A stretch of DNA of 64,000 nucleotides, taken from assembly GCA_030141605.1 (NCBI GenBank), contig JAQGDQ010000037.1, positions 129,001 through 193,000 on the forward strand, in the 5' to 3' direction. The translations under genes and the position numbers were made by a program. Below the pieces are notes generated by a model that made no database searches, had not been told where the DNA came from, and worked only from the letters and a program-made list of their open reading frames with translations. Shown one piece after another: positions 34,556-46,549 of this stretch. Origin of the DNA: Tubiluchus corallicola (taxonomy: Eukaryota > Priapulida > Priapulimorpha > Priapulimorphida > Tubiluchidae). How positions within the stretch are numbered: the first letter of the stretch is position 1; every line of letters begins with the position of its first letter.

Positions 34556-37500
34556 TCACGATGGTTGTACAGGTTTAACTTGTTGTGGTTGCTGCTGCTG
34601 TTGTTGTTGTTGATACTGTTGTTGCTGCTGCTGCTGCATCTGCTGTTGCTGCATCTGCTGTTGTTCCATAGCAGCTGCAGCTTGTCTTTGTTGAGCAAAA
34701 ATGAATTCGCCATAGTCTATAAAACCATCTTGGTTAAGATCTTCTTCGTACAGTATCAGATCTACAAAATCTGCTACTTCATTTTCATTATATTCTGGAG
34801 GTCCTTCTCCCTCTTCTGAAAAATAATGAACGTAAAATTTTATGGATTTTGTTCCCATTTATCTTGCTAAGGAGAATGAGAACTAGAAAATTCTGAAACA
34901 GGCACATCTTTAAATTCACCCGATGACTACGTAATTCCTGTTAGTGAGCACTGAGAGCAAAATTTGATTAAACGTTGACAAAAGAAAGAATGCTTAATGG
35001 AAGGAAGACACAAAACAGTCATCAAGACAGTCATTAAAAATGCCAATAAAATTGTGTGCTGTAATGACTGCCATTCATTAAGCAACTAAAATGCATTTTA
35101 AATTGCAAAAACATTCATATTAATGGGGAAATATCAATGATCAATTCTAAACTCAGGTACATCTCTAAAGTTACCTAATGACCAGGTAATTCATACTAGC
35201 TCAAAAAAGACGACTCTGGCACTCAAGGCTAATGTGGAGGTGGACGAGTGACCGTGTCTTGTTACAGCTATGAACAACTTCTCTATAATTACTACCATTG
35301 ACTACCTGTCTGATAATTTTTATAAGACAAACAATAGCAAAAATATGTGCTAGACAGAAAAATGACACAAGTATATATATATATAAGAAATATGCATAAG
35401 AAAATGTAAATAAAGAAATCGCCAAGTTTACATTTTCTCTAGAGTTAAGTTACAGACACTAAACATAAGATAATACGTAAGAATAACAAAATATATTTAC
35501 AACATCGTTCAATTATATTTAATTAAATGATGTAGTAACTTTTTACTTGACTACTTGAAGACTACTCAACTTTCTAATTTAAGACTAATATTATGTAAAT
35601 TTCCTAAGTTCTATATAATTATGTTAAAGTAAATTTTGGCAGAACAAAGATACCAAATAGCAAAATATTTACAAAGAGATATAAAGAAAATTGATTTTTG
35701 CTACAATAATATTTCCAAATACATTCATACGACATACGATATTACAAGATCATACATAAAAATATCATAGCTGAGTTTTTAGAACTACAACCTATTGCCT
35801 TCTTTTTCTGTCACTTTCTGTTAAAATATCTTTATTTCTTTTTTGCAATTACACGTATCAATTATTTTGTTTCAACTTTGGTTTCAGAAATCCACTGTAG
35901 TACAAACTTTTTGTTTTCACGGTAATGATAGTACATGGCATGACATCACTGTATGATACAATGATGTTGTTTCTTTCTCTGTTTTTACAATGAATGTAAC
36001 TATTAGACAACAAGAGGCAAAAAATTTAGTATTTTAATGGTTGATTACTGTGGCTTAACTCTGTAACAACCAAGTCATAGAACAATTAGTTCAGCAAATT
36101 CCTATACGTATGTAGCTTGGATACCCTTGCTTTTTGAGTAAACAGAGCCAAATAAGGAAGAAAATCCAGTTGGAGAAATAATTCTTGTAGAGAAAAAGAA
36201 AACTAATGCATGAATCATAGCTAAATGACTATACAGTCGACCCTCGTTAAACCGGACCCCGTTAGCCCGGATATCGGATAAGACGGACGTCATCCATAAA
36301 GGAAACTGACCGATTTCCGACCGAGCCGGAGTGCTAAACACAACACGGCCTACCAACTCACCACGAGCCATTGACGGGCCGAAGCCATTTTTTATTTAAA
36401 CTGTACAATAATTTCTTTATCCTCACAGGTTAACTATTTTAAAGTAATATACAGTATAGTATATAGTGCAATGTATATAGGCCTTATTAAGGTGATTATT
36501 CCTGCATAATATAGACCATATATAGGCATATCGGAAAAATCGGACAATCGGCTAAACCGGACCCCCCCTCCCCCCCAATTAGTCCGGTTTAACGAGGGCT
36601 GACTGTACATGGTTAGTTCTCAGGACTGATTATTCTCAACTTTCGAGACGGTCTCTTACAGAATTTCTAATACTTTAGTAGGAAATGTGCATAGAAAAGG
36701 ACCTGGCTATCACTACTGTACCACACCCACTAGTCTAAATAATCTAAATTTTAATCTAAAGAAATAATGATAGAAAAATTTGTTGACGCACAAAATTAAT
36801 TCAGTCAACAGGAAAAAACCACAAATGGTCAGTTATACTTTAAAACAGCCAAGTCAAATGTTCAAACCTTTTAAACTCATAATTTATCTGGATGATTTCC
36901 TGGCCCCCCACCAGCTTGAGATTTAATAAATTCGGCATAGTCAATAAATCCGTCATAGTTACGATCATCCTCGCGTAAAATGTCATCAATTAGATTAACC
37001 AGCTCATACTCCTGGAATGGCGGAGGCACGGCATTTGGATCTTCTGCAAAGAATTTAGCAGAGAGAAATGTTAGTAGACCCACCATCACCATAACAAAAG
37101 AAAGCATGCTTAATTAATGAAGTACAGTCACGAAGAAATCATTAAGATGTAAAGAAATTAGCATGTAAAAATTTCTGCTAGCAAAAAAAAGTTAGTAAAA
37201 TTGTGCACTGCAATGGCTGTCATTCGCTACATGCTAGGTGACAAAAGATGCATTTTAAGTTGTTAAAAGCGCAGCACAAGAATGCTTACTAAATCATGTA
37301 AAATGGTGTTACAGTCACAGTACTTAAAATTATTTGATAGGTTCCGCCTTTACTAAATGATGCACTCAGTAGAAATGCAAAGTAACAAATAACAGTTTGA
37401 TTATTGTGGTTAATAAAAAGGTTCATATAATAGATTATAAAAAACATTTAATGTAACAGCCACGCCCACAAATTTTTTACTAATCACTATAAACATAGTG

Positions 37501-40500
37501 AATAGTCATGTTTAATATATTTACCTGGCTTAAGGAAACAGCTCTAAAATATCATTATAAATGAATTTATTTACTTAATAGCACCTTGCTGGCTCTATCA
37601 AGAAGAATCATGAATCATATAGCAAAAAGTAAAATATAAATAAAGCAATGAAGTTTTATAATCACAGAACACCTCCAATGATGAAAAATAAAACAGTTAA
37701 ATCTCATGATAACCAAACCACTCCACTATGTTCCAGTCACTAATCATCATGTGTGGAAATAATTAAGCATCATCGTCAAACCAAATAATCCTGCGGTGAT
37801 AAATGACAAAAGATATGATGGAAGCTCGAAGAATGACATTAAAGAAGTTAGAACTACAACGATCTATATATACAAACTACAGATAGAATAAAACAACTAA
37901 TTAGTTATTATCTAGCAGCGATACAAACACAACAAACATCACCTAGGATTTGAGCAACAAGCCATTTTAATGGAACTGCAGTGACATGGAAAATTCAATA
38001 TACTGTCAGTTTTAGAACATGTAGCACTAAACGAAACATACAAGCAATAACTAATCAATAAAAACAGAAATGCAGGAAATGTAAAATACTTGATTTGAAA
38101 AATTGAACTGTAATCTGCAAACCCTGCCAAATGCAGTTTTGACAGTGAACACAGAAAAATAATAAATATATAAATATTTAGTAGCATCTGAAGAGATTAT
38201 TATTTAATAAATAATAAATAGTTCTAAATATCTAATGTCTAAATCACCCTAGGCAAAGAGAAGACATAATTGAATGTAAGCAAAACTTACAGTACAATAT
38301 GTCTTGGCACACAAGACAGTACAGGAAACTTGTGAGGAAAATCTAAACAAATTATATATGAACATAGGCACACATATGAACAACACTTCAAGGGTGAATC
38401 TATGTATCAACTGCATAATTGACTGTTGCAAACAAACAAGCTATGCCTAAAATAAATAAACAGCATCTCCACAAAACTTGTCAGTCCACATACAGAAATG
38501 CATGCATATCAATGCACAATTGCACATACTGGGTGAGATAAATTGTATGATACACAAATACGGGCACTACAGATGAATACAATATAGAATAAGTCTAGCT
38601 AACATAAGACAATAATGTTTAAGCATTTTTATACCACAAGGGTGCAAAGAATTTGGACATTAGGTGTCAAGTGCATTAGATTCCCGGATAGTGGCAAAAA
38701 TTTAGACCGGATTCAAAAATTCCAAAAATTTAGCACATTTCGTTCATCAATCCTGCTCACCGTAGTTATGAACAATAACCAATTAGCAACTAACTTAACA
38801 GCTTTTTTATTGAGCAAATTACGAACAAATTTTTATGAAATATAGGCTGTATTATGCCAAAAAAGTAAATTTATGATCGAGATCACATCCGACTAGAGGT
38901 GGAACCTTTGCTTGCACTCTGTATACAAGTGACGCTATGCGAAATAGATTCACCCCGATTAAAACAGAGTTTGCTGGAATAAGCATCGGAAAAAAATAAT
39001 TTAGATTTTTTTTGTTTAATTTATTTCATAAATTTAATTAAATTATAAAATCCTATCTTGGAAAAAGACTGGCGCAAGACAGGATATAGTGGCATTACTT
39101 TAGTATCAAAGACACACTTTTCCAATGTGTTCCAATGTGTTTACACAAGTCATACTACGCTGCTAAGTGAAATAATTTATTGCAATTTCCTAACTTTGTT
39201 TTAGATCCAGATTCAGATCTGAGAGAAATGGACCTGGTTCTGGTCCAGATCTGGTGCACTTTTAATTTATATGTTTGTAAGTGGCTTGGTACACAATTAA
39301 GTTGGGTAAAAACAGCAAATACACGAAATGATGGCTACCTGTATGGAAATGTGTTAGTGCATGAACAAGTTCCAGGCCATCCAGTTTGTTATCGTTGTTT
39401 AAATCATGTTGTTTAAAATAGTGGAATTGTAACTCTTGTTCAGTCATGTCTTTTGGATCCTTGTCGATCATGCCCTCCAAATGTTCCTTTATGTGTCTGC
39501 AAAATTATCACACAGATTATCTTCAAGTTAATGATGCACATGATTTATATTCAATAGAGATTAAAGGTACAAATTATTATGTTTCATAGCAACATAAATG
39601 TAACACGTGTTCTGTTGTACAGGCACTACATTAAATACACTTACTGTACATTCTAGTACATGTATCTATAGATTATCTTAAGTTAAAGTTTCACAGAGTA
39701 TGCATTTTGATGAGTAAGATGGACCATAAAAACCTAACAAAGCTGGTGCATGTAGACATATTTAGAGGCAACCTACTTACACAAATTGACCTAACAGCAA
39801 ATTAATTGAAAAATTATCAGGAATTAGTTGAAAAGGAAGACATTGAAAGTTGTAACCTAATCAGGACTTGAATCCAGAATCTTGTGCTTTCATGGCTTAG
39901 CAGAACTGGTTTGAATTCTTGTTGCAGCACTACACAGTCGATCTGACTCACCTGGCTGATACTGTGATATATCACCTACACGATAGTTTCATACACAAAG
40001 AACTGTTGCTGCACTTTATGAATAAACAGACACACGAACAAAACATATGCAAAGTAAATTGTAAGCATACTTAAGCATGCATTACAATTTCTAAAATCAA
40101 GTCTGCTCGAGTGGTTGTTTGTACAAAATTTCCTCGAATAAAATAAACGTGGTAAAATGGCTAAATAGATTACTAGATTTTTATTAGATTTATATCTATG
40201 TAGCTTCACATTATTTAGCACACCTTAGACAAAAATAAAACATAATCAAATGTAATCAAAATGTGATTAAATATAACATTTTATGGGTATCAGAAGTTTA
40301 TTGCAGAAGCTGTACAATTCCACAATAGCAATGTTAAGACTAAAAACTGTTCACACTCACTCTTTATCTTGCACTCGCTGCCTATCCAACTGTTGTCTTT
40401 GTTGGTGTTGTCCCTGTTGTTGTTGTTGCTGCTGGTGTGATGGCTGTTTATGATGGTGTTGCGGGACCTGTTGTTGGTTCATAGGGTTTTTATTTTGATG

Positions 40501-40557
40501 TCCCATTGCTGGCAAAACACACATGACACATCCAATTACAAGTATTTCTAGCTTCAT
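34556..40557 (-). CDS. MCFD2: MCFD2-like EF-hand protein, distal isoform with polyQ tail, 204 aa
   Basis: Predicted exons: 40557-40361, 39496-39339, 34815-34556 (615 nt with stop), phases 2 and 1. A signal peptide (MKLEILVIGCVMCVLPAMG) is followed by a His/Gln-rich linker and HIKEHLEGM. The first EF-hand loop is D97-E108 (DLNNDNKLDGLE) and the second is D144-E155 in exon 3b (DLNQDGFIDYGE); both keep the calcium-ligand pattern. In vertebrates MCFD2 partners LMAN1/ERGIC-53 in ER-to-Golgi export of glycoproteins. Calcium binding is supported by sequence; the partner is inferred. Exon 3b continues after EF-hand 2 with a Gln/Met-rich CAG-repeat tail of about 45 residues not found in the other isoform. 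The exon-1 donor is GTGAGT; exon 2 has a weaker GTAGCC donor. CGREF1 is an alternative relative, but the HLEGM...LQFHYFKQHD stretch favours MCFD2. Confidence 0.82.
34590..34690 (-). repeat. Coding CAG/CAA (polyglutamine) repeat
   Basis: Imperfect CAG/CAA triplets with interspersed ATG and TAT codons encode the Gln/Met-rich tail of exon 3b. Mixed CAG and CAA codons suggest the glutamines are selected or the repeat is old, rather than a fresh slippage product. Confidence 0.85.
34816..36231 (-). other. Intron between alternative terminal exons
   Basis: Contains sequence at about 34990-35115 that matches 37140-37265 upstream of the sister exon, including an aatgactgccattc/aatggctgtcattc and gcattttaa core. 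This is the flanking-intron part of the exon duplication. A plus-strand (TA)n run lies near 35370. Otherwise AT-rich and featureless. Confidence 0.6.
36234..36605. mobile_element. pogo/Tigger-like MITE, 372 bp
   Basis: Terminal inverted repeats of about 23 bp start cagtcgaccctcgttaaacc on the left; the right end reads the same on the other strand with ga/ag swapped. TA target duplications lie at 36232-36233 and 36606-36607. Length and lack of transposase indicate a non-autonomous element of the Tc1/mariner-pogo group. It lies in the MCFD2-like gene just downstream of terminal exon 3a. Confidence 0.85.
36750..36755 (-). other. Candidate variant poly(A) signal for the proximal isoform
   Basis: Plus-strand tttaat reads ATTAAA on the minus strand, about 120 bp after the exon 3a stop. 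The next canonical AATAAA on this strand lies inside the MITE (36391-36396). Confidence 0.35.
36877..40557 (-). CDS. MCFD2: MCFD2-like EF-hand protein, proximal isoform, 173 aa
   Basis: Shares exons 40557-40361 and 39496-39339 with the distal form but ends in exon 3a, 37043-36877 (522 nt in total). Exon 3a has the same phase-1 acceptor, with TTTGCAG followed by AAGATC, so it enters in the same frame. It encodes the segment PPPFQEYELVNLIDDILRE, then the canonical calcium loop D145-E156 (DRNYDGFIDYAE) and a short GGGPGNHPDKL end. This is the ordinary MCFD2 architecture and probably the ancestral form. Because exons 3a and 3b are both terminal and both carry the second EF-hand, each transcript needs exactly one of them. 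The true start is ATG at 40557; the frame is open upstream to a GTG but homology gives no reason to extend. TTGTTCTAG at about 40570 is a likely acceptor for this exon, implying a non-coding upstream exon. Confidence 0.82.
37044..39338 (-). other. MCFD2-like intron 2
   Basis: 2.3 kb of AT-rich sequence. Apart from the duplicated block near 37140-37265 no repeat or exon is recognised; open frames at 37939-38431 (minus) lack motifs. Confidence 0.5.
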
Positions 40558-40569
40558 TTTAATGCTCAC

Positions 40570-41220
40570 CTAGAACAAGGAATACATAAAAAACTGGTAA
40601 AGCCAGAGTTTCACTGGGCCACACAACCTTTTATGATGACCAAAAATTTCTTAAGTACAACAGTCGCCAAAAAATTCTTGTGACTGTGTTTTATGATACA
40701 GTTTGCGAACTTGCAAATCATTTGTGCGAGATTCAAAATAACTGTGCTTTTTTGGGTTTTTTCTCGGGCAACTGTCGACAAAATATCGCATGAAGTTCAC
40801 ACTACATGTTTGTAATATATTTGTACCTCTTCAGCGACAAGCCAAATATTGCACGACATTCGCGCAAGTATATCACAATCTTTTCACAGCCATTTCACAG
40901 ATTTTTTTGGAAAAAAGAGCTGACAAACGAGGTTTTCTAAAATGTCAACAAAATGTTGACAAGTGCTTACAAAGTCATCCAGAATTCTTAAGTGTCTCAA
41001 ATAGTGTAGGGAATTTTGCCAAGTATCTTGTTGGTCACATGACCATGGCCACTCACTTGTGCATATCTGTTTCTACACGGGCAAGCGAGTTAGTTGGTAG
41101 ACGTTAACAGTTCTTTAAAAGTAGTTTTCCACAGTATGATAGTGGCATAATTTATCAGATATATTGTTACCATACATTACATTGGTTGGAATTGTATAAC
41201 CAGTATATGTTGCATTTCAG
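40570..41220. other. Region upstream of MCFD2-like exon 1
   Basis: Probably 5'-UTR intron. The plus-strand open frame at 40790-41107 has no recognised domain. The sequence around 41035-41060 contains overlapping GTCACATGACC E-box-like motifs. Confidence 0.3.
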
Positions 41221-44200
41221 TGCCAGGCTCGTAAAAGGGGTTCTCAGTTAAATGCTTCAACATCTATTTGCAAGCCTTATGTGCATCCAAAAGAGCAAAC
41301 TCAAACAAAACATTCTACATATGTATCTTCACAATTTCCTCACACTGTGGCACCACAGGACAGGACTGGGCAAGATGATATAGCTGTAATAGCGAAACTT
41401 ATGCTGGAGAATCAGGTCCAGCAGCACAACATATATAAAACTGTACAGCTTCCTAAAACAGAAGAGAAACATTTGATAGAAACCCTTTACATTTTTATGA
41501 ATCAAATAGAGGCAACAGTAGAGAAATATACACAGAACAAAACAGCCAGATTTACCCGACAGTTACAACTGTGCACTGGAAATGCAAAACCATTAATTGA
41601 AAGATGTAATTACATGAGCCCCGAAATGGCTTACCAGTACACCAAAGACCTACTCAGACAACCTTTTGGTCAGCCTTATGTCGTCACATAAGCATTGCTG
41701 AGAAAAATAAGCAGTTTTGGAAGGATAATGCCCCATGAAGGAGAAAAGCTACAAAAGTTTGCTGATTTACTAAGTGGCTGTACAGACATTCAAGGCAGCC
41801 TATTACTAATAATAAAGTTGCCCTTTAAACAACAGTGGCAGACACTACTAACTACAATTGGAAGAAGTGAAGAAAGAAATCCAGAACGTAAATGATGTTG
41901 TGAGCTTTGTTCAACAAGTAACTGATGAAATTGCTCATCCTGTATTTGGTTGCTTGATCAATCAATCAAAGAAGAAGCAGATTACTGAGAGCACACAGGA
42001 AAAAAGGGGCACAGTAAAAGGTTTTGCAGCTCAAGTGGCAGAGACAGGGAACCAAGTCTCAAATGTTAAGAGTTTTGAACATAATTTGAACAAAGTTGCA
42101 CCCAAACAATGTAGTTTATGCTCAGAGAATAATCATTTGCGAAACTGAGGGAAATTTAAGAGCATGAGACATGAAGCCAGATTGAATTTCACAAAGAAAA
42201 GGTATCTTTGCTTATGATATGGAAACCACAGAGCTATTTACTGTCGTCTTTGTGGATGTACCAAGCCAAACTGCAAGCGAAAAAAACTCGGTCTTACTTC
42301 ACAAGGCTTAAGAAAGCTGGAAACCGCCACAAAGCCCAACAAACACACAAACCTCAGAGGAACAACAATTAAAGGATAAGGCAACAACATGTACTACAAT
42401 TGATAGCAACCACACAGACAATATAGCTTTGCCCTGTGTCTCTGTTAAGGTCAGCAGTGAAAGAGTTGTATCAACTCATGCCTTATTAGACGGCGGGAGT
42501 AATCACACATTTTGTACCAAGGAGCTACTAGAGATGCTCAACCTCACTGGTAGAGACACTGAGTCTTTCCACAGTGAATTAGAACACTAAAATAAATGTG
42601 GTTCAAGTGGCATTAGAAGTCACCCCACAGCACTTGGAAAATGGAGAGGCAGTGAAATTTCACAGAGTATCATTGGAAGATTTTTCAAACTTTTCTGATT
42701 CTGGCTTAGAGAAGCAGATGTCATCAAGTGGGCTCACCTGGAAGGTTTACACTTTTCGCTCCTCGTTCAGGCAAAGTTATGCGAATTATTGGCCAACATG
42801 TGCCAGTGGCAATGATACCCTTGGAAGTCAGACAAGGCCCATCGCTTTCAGCACCCTATGCTGTCAGGACAGGCTTAAGTTGATCTTTACGTGGGCCCAT
42901 AGGGTGCGGAAATTATTCGCATGCTGCCCTGTGCAACCTGTCTCAAGTCTTAACAGACCAAAATGACCTGGATAAAAATTTGTCAATGCAAATAGGGAAC
43001 TTCTGGAAAACAGAAAGATGGGATGATGACTATGGTAACAACAACAGTTTTTAGCCGACAAGACGAAGAGCACTGGAAATCTAGGAGGAGACAATAACAA
43101 GAACCAATGATGGCCACTAACAGTTGGCAATTCCTTTTAAGAATCCTCAGTTCCCAAATAACAAGTCTATGGCTGATTCTCGATTTACAAATTTAAAAGT
43201 TAGAGTGAAAGAATCCAGTTCTACATGAAAAATATACTGCAGAGATTGCCACTTTGCTAGCAAACAATTATGTTGAAGAAGTGCCAGAGGATAAGAGCCA
43301 GAAATAGGAAAAACCTGGTATTTGCCACATTTTCCGGTTTTCAACAAGCCTGAAAACACGCCCAGTTTTTGACTGTTCAGCTAAGCACAATGGAGTGACC
43401 TTTAATGATGTTGTCCTCCAAGGATCTGACCTAACATGTAAGCTTCCAGGAGCCCTGCTGAGATTTCGTGAAAACAATGTTGCTGTTGTGGCTGACATAG
43501 AAACCATGTTTCATCAAGTGTGACCGGAAGACCGAGGCACCCTGCGCTTTATGTACTGGCAAGATGGTAATCTGGACGGAGAAATAAAAAACCTATCGAA
43601 TGTCTGTCCATCTTTTTGGAGGCGTTTGGTAACCCAGTATCACGCTACTTTTGTTCTGCAATGGACAGCCATCGACAATGTTATTTTCTCTCCTGATAAA
43701 GTCGTTCAGAGTGTAAGCAAGAATTTTTATGTCAATGATTTTCCGAAATCTTTGACAAATGAGAAAGATGCAATTAGTTTTATGGATCATGTTTCCGAGC
43801 TACTAAAGGCCAGCTACTAAACTTAATTAAATGGATAAGCAGTAGCAAAATCGTCTTGAAAGAAATTTCTGAGGACAAAAGGGGCAAGGCAGTGAAGACA
43901 CTTGACTTATCAACTGATTGTTTGCCCAAAGCCCGGGCATTGGGTGTAGGTTGGACCATGCACTCAGACACATTTTGTGTAAACATAAAGCAGAAGGATA
44001 AGCCAGAAACTTGTTGAGTGTCATCTCATCTGTTTACGATCCATTTTGGTATCTCTCACCTTATACCTTGAATGCCAAGATATTGGTCTGAGAAGCTACG
44101 GAAAGGCAGAAGAAGGCATGGGATCAAAACCTTGATTCAGACATTCAAGAGAAATGGAAGGCATGGTTACAGGATCTTCCACTCTTGGAGAGTCTCAAAC

Positions 44201-44240
44201 TAGAAATCGTCACTAATTGGCAATATACTTTCCATGTTTG
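41221..44240 (+). mobile_element. Decayed BEL/Pao LTR retrotransposon
   Basis: Plus-strand relic with many stops and shifts. Gag: ARFTRQLQLCTGNAKPLIE, then MAYQYTKDLLRQPFG (41281-41690), continued as GEKLQKFADLLSGCTD (about 41735). Zinc knuckle starting CSLCSENNH (about 42115). Protease-like LLDGGSNHTFC (about 42485). RT: LQGSDLTCKLPGALLRF (about 43420), ADIETMFHQV (about 43493), SVSKNFYVNDFPKSL (about 43718), and the diagnostic LSVISSVYDPFW (about 44015) followed by a KAWDQNL-type region. RNase H and integrase are missing, and LTRs were not found. The order and the SVYDP motif identify BEL/Pao. The copy cannot be functional. Confidence 0.8.
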
Positions 44241-44283
44241 ATGCATGTTCAGACAACTTTATGACTCTTTAGAGATGTTTTGG

Positions 44284-45230
44284 TGAAGTGGCAAATTTTG
44301 AGTGGCCCATACTGCTTCCTTATTTTTATAAATAATATTGCCGATTGTATTTCCCCAGGAACTAGCATCCCATTTCTTGTTGATGATTTAAAGCCCTTTC
44401 GTACAATTTGGGACGATACTAATCGTTATATTTTACAGCATGACTTGGATGAAATTTTAGACTGGTGCAGTAAATGACTGATGACACCCTAAACCCAGTA
44501 AATGTGCTTTACTTACAATACGGCCTAAATCTATTACACCTTACTCTCTAAATAATGCTCAAACAATGCTCGCTAAATAATTACTCTCTAAATAATGCTC
44601 ACTATACTCCCTAAATAAAAGCTGAAAAAAGGATAATGCTCAAATAGCTGAAAAAAGTTGTCAGACTTGGGAGTAATGATTTGTAACGACCTTAAATGGA
44701 ATTCCCATGTGAATTATCATTAATAAAGCAAATCGTCGTATTGGCATGATTAAGCGGTGTGTGATATCAAAAATGCAGCCAGTAATTATTCCTCTCTATA
44801 AAGCTGTTGTTCCACCCATTCTGGAATACCTGTCGGTTGTATGGTCACCCCAGTTTGCTACTCTCAAGAATGCTCTCAAAAGCATAGATGAACTCGTCTT
44901 GCTATTGATTTGGATTCCGCTTCAATTTCTACTCTTGAGCAAAGGCGTGAGACTGTAGACCTTGTGAACTGCTTTAAAATAATTAGTGGGAATACTGTTC
45001 TGACTGTGGCAGACTTTTTTCTAGGCCTCACAGACTACACGTGGTCATAAGTATAAGTTATTTGTGCAACCAGCTATAACCAACATCAGATCACACTTCT
45101 TTAGGCATGGTGTAGTTCAACCATGAAATCATCTTTCATCATCAACCATCAGTGCTTCATCAGTTGACAGTTTCAAAAGGTATATGAGAGAGGACCATTT
45201 ATAGATAGTTACCATCTAGATCCTTATTTC
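44284..45230 (+). mobile_element. LINE fragment (RT to C-terminus), decayed
   Basis: It follows the BEL/Pao relic directly. Motifs: CFLIFINNIADCISPGTSI (about 44310), LVDDLKPF at the catalytic-box position (about 44377), LQHDLDEILDWCSK (about 44435), IKRCVISKMQPVIIPLYKAV (about 44748), PILEYLSVVWSP (about 44818). This is the C-terminal half of a CR1/jockey-like polymerase with stops. A local duplication of ctctaaataatgctca lies at about 44545-44600. Confidence 0.7.
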
Positions 45231-45654
45231 TTTGGATAAGGTATTAGTAAGTTGATCAGCAAGTAGTCGTTCATGAATTGGTAGATGTTAAAACGCTAAT
45301 GGGACAGCAATTTGACTTTTCCAATTTGTCAATTTGTTAAAAATCGGTGAGATTTCGTTGCATTTCAAGAAATCAGTATAAACAGTAAAAGTTATCATAC
45401 TCATAGCATCAAATGCAAACAAAAGGAGTTTTGCCAGTTTTAGAAATTTTGGAATAACTTGGATTTGAAGCTTGGAATTGCTGGACTTGAATTTTTTGAC
45501 ACAAGCTGAAAAGTAATGAAAGAACTACGAACCAAAGCTGATCCTGACTGTTACTTCATAAGTCTAAAGTATTTACTTGTTAATAATTTTTGTTGCACCA
45601 CAAAAGTGCTTGGTGTATTACATTTTAAACCTCAAAAACGAAGAAATGTGATAC

Positions 45655-46090
45655 TTACAAATATAACCTAATTGTGGATCCAGCACTAGGACACTGGTTG
45701 CTTGAGCGCGATGACTAATAATTAACACAGATACAGCAACTACCGTGGTATTAAACACAGTTGCACTAGTAGTAGTATTTAGTAGATTTTAAATTTATGG
45801 TAAAAAACAAAAACTTGGTCAAATAACTGTTATTAATCTTCGGCACCAGCTAACAGTGGCGTGAACAAGACATGTACGACGCTGCCTAGTAACCTCTAAA
45901 ACTTAAAACTAGGACAGGTCAGCCGTGAAATCAAGCATAACTTCGGCTACTCGTGCAAGTTATAGCGGCATACCTGTTAATACACGTGTATTTAACGGTA
46001 GACGCCATATCACCAGGCGTAACTTGTCGAAAGTTTAAGCGTAGCAGCCGTAGCTGCTGGTATCGCATCTCTACATATTGCATTACCTTA
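45655..46090. promoter_or_regulatory. Candidate promoter patch / non-coding first exon of MCFD2-like gene
   Basis: This block has visibly more CpG and GC than its surroundings. On the minus strand it ends in a strong donor (TTTGTAAGTAT, GT at 45658-45657), which could join the acceptor upstream of MCFD2-like exon 1 at about 40570. The motif gctgcctagtaac at 45881-45893 resembles an RFX X-box. On the other side NUP155 points away on the plus strand, so the patch could serve both genes. All of this is inference from composition and splice motifs. Confidence 0.3.
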
Positions 46091-46549
46091 TTTTTCTGTT
46101 AGGAGTTAAATTAATAAAAATCAAATTAATAAAACAGTCAAGAGAATAATTACTATTAGATTTTTTAGAGCAGCCCAAGTATTTGCATATGCATATATGT
46201 ATTGTTGTACAATACATGGACATTATAATAATAAATTATAATCGTAATATTATGCACATAATAATTTTGTATAATTATTGAAATGTAATAATATAAGTAT
46301 GGTTTTAAATTAATCGGACATTATTTTCATGTTCCTCTTAGGTCCGAAATTAGTCTATGATGTCTCGGTTCAGCGGTTCACTGACTGTACTTCACCTTTT
46401 CCAAGGTGAGCACAACCTGTTTAGTGTGCAAGAACAGATTATATTCTTTTGACGTCGTTCTATGGTCATTCCTGGTTCTGCATACGAGTGTCACCCTTCT
46501 CCTTCATTACATTTCGTTATAACAGCTATATTTTTTCTCTTGATTGCAT

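Noticed and set aside
39840-39960. tRNA-like boxes on the minus strand (gattcaagtcc, ctaagcc)
   Set aside because: Box spacing and stems are not convincing, and no SINE body or tail is visible.
46300-46390. Sequence ending cggttcactgactgta, resembling a pogo-type terminus
   Set aside because: No matching left terminus or inverted partner was found nearby.
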